A stretch of DNA of 64,000 bases, taken from the NCBI RefSeq assembly GCF_003584645.1, contig NZ_AP017928.1, forward strand, positions 3,076,395-3,140,394. Reading direction: 5' to 3'. A program made the position numbers and the translations under genes. The notes beneath the pieces were generated by a model that made no database searches, was not told the origin of the DNA, and saw only the letters and a list, made by a program, of their open reading frames with translations. This document shows positions 60,085 to 64,000 of the stretch, one piece after another. The number at the start of each line of letters is the position of its first letter. The first letter of the stretch is position 1. The DNA is from Methylocaldum marinum. GTDB taxonomy: Bacteria; Pseudomonadota; Gammaproteobacteria; Methylococcales; Methylococcaceae.

Positions 60085-60861
60085 TTATCGTGCGAATCAG
60101 TACCGAGGCCGGTGGATATCTTCTTAACGCCGGCGCTTAGCGCGAAAAAGCAAACGTCGCGAGCGAGCAAGAGCCTCTTGCCCGTCCTATCAACACGATC
60201 CGATTGAAGCTTGACTCCCGGCTACCCAAGATCGGCAGCGCCGGGTAACCACCGAGTCGACATTCGCCATCCGTAGAGACCGTACATCGCGGCTTCGTTC
60301 CGGGCATACATCACGGGCTTCGTCGGACGGCGAATCCAATCCCGCATCGAAAACCTCGCTCGCGGAGGATTCGGTTCGGTCGGAAGCAATACGGCCAAGC
60401 TGCTCATTCTGCAGATTCCTAAGGCCGCGCCGGGTCAGGCGCAGAGCCGCACGGAAACCGTGTTGAGGGGAACAGCGCCCGAAAAAGGAATACCGTTCGG
60501 AGAGTGGGATAGCGGCGAGACGTGGGTGGGGCCGCAAAATTCGGGAAATTCTTGATGCTGGGTTTCTCGATCAATCCGGCGATGATTTCCGGCCTATCGC
60601 CAGGCCGATCCATCGAAGCCGAAACATTGACCGAATCCATAACCTCCATGATGCCTCCGTTCCGTGGAAGAATTTCGTTCGCTGTTTTGTGAAATTTTGG
60701 TGAAATTTACGTTTAATTTACCAACTTTGAGGCAGACAAAGTCAATAGGTTATTTCTCGATGATCTACGATTACCATCGATACGGACCGCTGCGGAAAGG
60801 GCACCGGGGGATTGTCTCGTTTCGTCGATCAGCAAGACTTCCGAATTCGTTGAACGAAGCG
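60085..60861. other. Gene-free or decayed stretch
   Basis: About 780 bp. Several minus-strand frames of 60-115 codons overlap one another and show no consistent family motif, so they may be debris of an old gene. The part near 60680-60780 is AT-richer. No terminator or RNA gene was recognised. Confidence 0.4.
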
Positions 60862-61500
60862 TCAGCGCAGCAGCCGCACACCCGTCGGTGTCCGAATGTG
60901 AGCAACGAGGTACGGCTCTTGGTCCGGTGGCAACCCAGAGACACGAAAATCGCCTTCGAAGCCAATCGCCTCGAGCAAGCACGTGATCTTGTCGGCTGCC
61001 GGATGAAATCCCTCGAGGCGCACGAGTGAACATCCGCTGTCCGGCAGTCTTGTGGTGGGATGTCCCCCGGAGATCCATTGAATGAGAGTCGGGGCAACCC
61101 CGTACAAAGGCAGGCTCCCGTCCGCCGGGATGCTAATCAGCCAGTTCATGTCGCCGCGGCTCATGGGCTGGACCTCACCCAGCGGCACCGGCGAAGCCGC
61201 TGTCGCTGCGTAGATGTCGTCGGTGCGGGCAATCCAGGTCGCCAGGCGCGTCGGCTGAGCCGGACTCGGCTCGTCGAGCCGAAACCAGCGCGGCCGATCC
61301 GGCTTTGGCGCGTTCGGATTTATCGCGATGACTTCGAGATAAAGCTTCTCTCCCAATTTCAGCACAGCGTTGTGGGTCGCCATGCGCGGATGCTCGCCCC
61401 CCGCTAGCGGACTCACCCCGAGCGCCTGCCGGACGTACGCCACGCCGGCGTCCAAGGACGGAGCCGTGATAGCCATGTGATCCATGCGTGAACGGGTCAT
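60862..61500 (-). CDS. Glyoxalase-like (VOC) domain protein
   Basis: 212 residues from ATG 61500. MDHMAITAPSLDAGVAYVRQ is a VOC strand with the first metal-type His; HPRMATHNAVLKLGEKLYLE and WFRLDEPSPAQPTRLATWIA follow, as in Glyoxalase_3-type proteins. It is probably a soluble cytosolic enzyme or binding protein; substrate unknown. It stands alone. Confidence 0.82.
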   Translation of the reverse strand: MTRSRMDHMAITAPSLDAGVAYVRQALGVSPLAGGEHPRMATHNAVLKLGEKLYLEVIAINPNAPKPDRPRWFRLDEPSPAQPTRLATWIARTDDIYAATAASPVPLGEVQPMSRGDMNWLISIPADGSLPLYGVAPTLIQWISGGHPTTRLPDSGCSLVRLEGFHPAADKITCLLEAIGFEGDFRVSGLPPDQEPYLVAHIRTPTGVRLLR

Positions 61501-61775
61501 GGAATGCCTCCAAAGCTTGAACATAGAAACAGCAGTTGACCTAAGAAATGGCGTAGAAACGCCGCATGAATTCCGGCCGTCGTCCCTTCTACCGATTTCA
61601 CGGCTTGGGTGAACCCGCTACTTACCCGATGGCACGGCGGTGTCCCGCCGGCCCTGAAGCTCCAAAAGCCATTTTCATGGTCCGTTTCCACATTCTGGTC
61701 CGGGCTCGTCCAACAGTCGGTTCAGATCGGGCCTCGTGCCTCGCTCGATCTAACCTTTTTCGTTAGCCATTTTTA

Positions 61776-63071
61776 GGGCACCTCGAAAAACCCTGAATTT
61801 TGATGAAAACCCGGCTCTAATTTTTTGACCGGGCGGGCACACGAGCCGACTCCCTCACGCTCTTGTCGCCATTTCACTTTTCATTTTCCCCGAATCGCCC
61901 GCGTTGGGGGCCTTTCGGGCGAGGGTGGGCCTCAAAAGGCCACGACACCCGCCTGTTTCAGGTAAACCAGCCGCTTCAGGTTATAGCTGGCCGCCATCAT
62001 CGTCATGGCAAAGTTCGCCCTCGCCTGGCCGATGGTGCGAATAAACTTGCCGCCCATTTGTGCGATGGCGGCGAAGGGATGCTCGACCCGTGCTCGGACC
62101 CGGGCGATGCGTTGATTACGTTGTTTCTGCCGTTCGGACAGCGGATGGTTGCGCTGGCCCTTGCGCTGGATGTGGTTGCGATAACCCGCTTCCTGGAGCT
62201 GGGCTTCCCGTTCCGCACTCGGATAGCCCTTGTCGGCATAGACGTCCCGGCTGGTGTTGCTAGTGTTCAACACCGCCTCAAAGTGCTGGCTGTCATGAGT
62301 AGCGGCGGTGCCGGTCTCGATCTTGCGGATAACCTTGTAGCGCTTGTCCACGTTGATGGAGAGCTTGTAGCCGTGGTGGCTCTTGCCGTGCTTCTTGGTC
62401 CAGGTGGCGTCCAGGTCTTTTTGCCGCCGCTTGGCCGGGCTCCAGTCCGCCGGCATCGCGCCTTCCTTCAGCATCTCCTTATCGTCCTTGCTGAAGTGCT
62501 GCTTTGGCGCAGGCACCAGGGTGGCGTCGATGATATGCCCCCCGCGGGCGATGTAGCCATGCTTGAGCAACTGCCGCTCGATGCCGTCGAACAGCGCCTG
62601 GGCGCCGACCTCGCCGATGCGGTTCTCGAAGGTCCACATCGTGGTGCGGTCCGGGATGCTGGCCGAGTCCATCAGCCCGCAGAAGCGCTGGTAACTCATC
62701 CGATCAAGCAACTGGTATTCCATCTGCTCGTCCGAGAGATTGTTGACCCGCTTGAGAAACAGGATGCGCACCATCGTTTCGGTGGGAAACGGCGGACGAC
62801 CGCCTTGCGGGCTGACCGGTCGGGGCGCCGCCTGATCCACGTCCGCGGCAAGCGCCGCAAAGTCGATGTGGGTCTCGAAGGCCACCAGCGGATCGCCCAT
62901 CCGGTCGATCTTCTGCTTGCGCAAATCGGCCGCAAACAGATCGGGTTTGATCGCGCTCTTCGGAGACTTTGGCATCTTCGGTTTGGTCATGTCTGGGACT
63001 CAACACACTGATTGGCTACAGGTCCTATTTTACCGGGCGCGCGCAGACCAAGGAGGTTTTTCGAGGTGCCC
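61776..63071. mobile_element. Complete IS5-family insertion sequence
   Basis: 1296 bp bounded by the 17-bp inverted repeat GGGCACCTCGAAAAACC at each end and a TTTA target duplication (61772-61775 and 63072-63075). It carries one full transposase gene on the minus strand and looks intact. The interval 61501-61771 before it has no recognised gene. Confidence 0.93.
61932..62990 (-). CDS. IS5-family transposase (DDE)
   Basis: 352 residues. An N-terminal DUF772 region (GRPPFPTETMVRILFLKRVN, EYQLLDRMSYQRFCGL) precedes the DDE catalytic core: first Asp in HIIDATLVPAPKQH, second in VYADKGYPS, Glu in RVRARVEHPFAAIAQMGGKF. The end RANFAMTMMAASYNLKRLV is typical of IS5-group enzymes. Frame intact within a complete element. 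Confidence 0.95.
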   Translation of the reverse strand: MTKPKMPKSPKSAIKPDLFAADLRKQKIDRMGDPLVAFETHIDFAALAADVDQAAPRPVSPQGGRPPFPTETMVRILFLKRVNNLSDEQMEYQLLDRMSYQRFCGLMDSASIPDRTTMWTFENRIGEVGAQALFDGIERQLLKHGYIARGGHIIDATLVPAPKQHFSKDDKEMLKEGAMPADWSPAKRRQKDLDATWTKKHGKSHHGYKLSINVDKRYKVIRKIETGTAATHDSQHFEAVLNTSNTSRDVYADKGYPSAEREAQLQEAGYRNHIQRKGQRNHPLSERQKQRNQRIARVRARVEHPFAAIAQMGGKFIRTIGQARANFAMTMMAASYNLKRLVYLKQAGVVAF

Positions 63072-63072
63072 T

Positions 63073-63504
63073 TTAGGGCGTTGAAAAACACTGAATCGAC
63101 TCGGCTTTTATTTTTCCATCGTTTGGTTTTCCAAGAAATGCAAACCCCATGCTCCATTGTTCAGCCTTGTTGGGAGAGTAAAAATAAAAGTGACAGAACT
63201 GGTATTCTTTTTCTGTTTTAACTTTTTGGCACTCGGATTTGACTTCAATATGTTTTGAGTACTGAAGTGCCTGCGCGAGAGTTTCAGCCATTTCTTGATT
63301 TACATGAAGCGGCCGTTTATTCGAAGAGCAGTATTCTTGGTTAGTTGTTATTTCAACTTCACCGTTCTTGCTTAGCTCCGTTGCAAACAAGCCTGACAAC
63401 GTAGGCTGTTGCACAACGTCACCGTTCGCATTGCAAAGGTAAGGGGATGCCAAGAAGCATACAAAGACAGTTGCGAATATAAAGCTATGTTGGGAATTTC
63501 GCAT
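63073..63504 (-). CDS. Secreted low-GC protein of unknown function
   Basis: 143 residues from ATG 63504 (MRNSQHSFIFATVFVCFLAS), which begins a signal peptide; a longer open frame upstream lacks one. Mature protein has paired cysteines (EYCSSNKR, VKSECQKV, YQFCHFYF). AT-rich codons contrast with the rest of the window and suggest transfer. The stop codon overlaps the target duplication of the neighbouring IS5; the empty site would also read TAA here, so the 3' end was probably not changed. No family recognised. Confidence 0.65.
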   Translation of the reverse strand: MRNSQHSFIFATVFVCFLASPYLCNANGDVVQQPTLSGLFATELSKNGEVEITTNQEYCSSNKRPLHVNQEMAETLAQALQYSKHIEVKSECQKVKTEKEYQFCHFYFYSPNKAEQWSMGFAFLGKPNDGKIKAESIQCFSTP

Positions 63505-63698
63505 ATAGAGCCACCGTTCCTTTTCCATATAAGTTCTGAAAATGAGCAACGCCATCAACACGGACCTTGTCCTTTGTATTGCCATAGTTATATGCGTTTC
63601 CCTAATGGTATATCCCAACATGTTTCTTGGGGTGGGTGCCGATTGTCAACGCTCCGCCATCATTGTTAGAGTTGTTTCCGATGCTAAACAATTGTAAA

Positions 63699-64000
63699 TC
63701 AACAGATTTTATAGTTCCAAAGCCCGGCGGAAAGTGAGAAAAAATAATCCACGAAGTGACCCAGATGATTTCTAATCCGATGCATCAAGCAGTGGAAGAA
63801 CTTCATGCCGCCGATGGCATGCTCAACGATGACCCGCGTGGCGGCTTGTTTTCTGTTCTGTTTCTTCTGCTCAGGCGTCAATGTCGGATTAGGGTTTTTC
63901 TTGGATTTTCTGGGTTTCTTGTGGGGTAGATATATTTGGGTACTTTGATAATCTTTGTCCGCGCCCAGAAATCCTAAGTCAAGCCATAAATTGACCTTCT
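63699..64000 (-). CDS. IS5-family transposase, C-terminal part, cut by window edge
   Basis: About 100 residues visible. KVNLWLDLGFLGADKDY and PHKKPRKSKKNPNPTLTPEQ lead to ATRVIVEHAIGGMKFFHCLM and YFFSLSAGLWNYKIC, the closing part of an IS1031/ISL2-like DDE transposase, with the catalytic Glu in VEHAIGG. The gene continues beyond the right edge. It differs from the IS5 element 600 bp away. Confidence 0.88.
   Translation of the reverse strand, partial: KVNLWLDLGFLGADKDYQSTQIYLPHKKPRKSKKNPNPTLTPEQKKQNRKQAATRVIVEHAIGGMKFFHCLMHRIRNHLGHFVDYFFSLSAGLWNYKIC

Noticed and set aside
60190-60649. Overlapping minus-strand frames upstream of the glyoxalase-like gene's 3' side
   Set aside because: Mutually overlapping and without consistent similarity; kept only as possible gene debris.

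Overview
This is a 64 kb, GC-rich proteobacterial chromosome segment, most likely gammaproteobacterial. The evidence is the Fec-type iron uptake genes, Cus-type metal efflux, a VPAPAAVWLFG-type PEP-CTERM sorting tail and a XanB2-like chorismatase. A methanotroph-like relative (Methylococcales) would fit, but no methane-oxidation gene is present, so the taxon is an inference. No rRNA, tRNA or CRISPR array was recognised.

Layout. 1-6.8 kb is a decayed region: a TonB receptor cut by the window edge, a frameshifted RND pump, a degenerate Rpn-type gene, an IS110 element and a FecR fragment. 6.8-7.9 kb holds a di-haem peroxidase with a clear terminator. 8.4-22 kb is one minus-strand urea block, transcribed from high to low coordinate: porin, urtABCDE (urea ABC transporter), hupE/ureJ, ureD, a GIY-YIG gene, ureABC, ureE, ureF, ureG. 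On the other side of the promoter region, on the plus strand, are a lipoprotein gene, a very large NCS1-transporter/histidine-kinase/receiver fusion and a REC-LuxR regulator. Together these look like a nitrogen/urea sensing, uptake and hydrolysis unit. 28-31 kb carries a PEP-CTERM protein and a secreted trypsin-like protease. 31-36 kb is a decaying iron-uptake operon (fecI, fecR, TonB receptor, PepSY fragment) followed by an IS110 remnant. 37-40 kb has a zinc alcohol dehydrogenase and a YchJ protein.

40-45 kb is an amidoligase/Anbu locus: a VOC-fold protein, an alpha-E protein and a circularly permuted ATP-grasp, divergent from an Anbu proteasome-like peptidase. 45-51 kb is a plus-strand lipid/pigment set: a CFA-synthase-like methyltransferase, a putative flavin halogenase, a chorismatase, an acyl carrier protein, a membrane protein, a hot-dog dehydratase and an LpxL-type acyltransferase. 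It resembles part of a xanthomonadin/aryl polyene pathway. 51-53.5 kb has small unknown genes. 54-60 kb is a complete cusCBA-type heavy-metal RND operon whose adaptor carries a (GHA)n repeat built from thirteen 9-bp DNA units. The right end has a glyoxalase-like protein, a complete IS5-family element with target duplication, a low-GC orphan gene and a second transposase cut by the window edge.

The whole window is peppered with short dispersed palindromes and MITE-like elements, some with clear target-site duplications. One palindrome lies in frame inside ureC. Five apparent frameshifts all look like a single missing base, so real decay and sequence error must be told apart before calling those genes dead.
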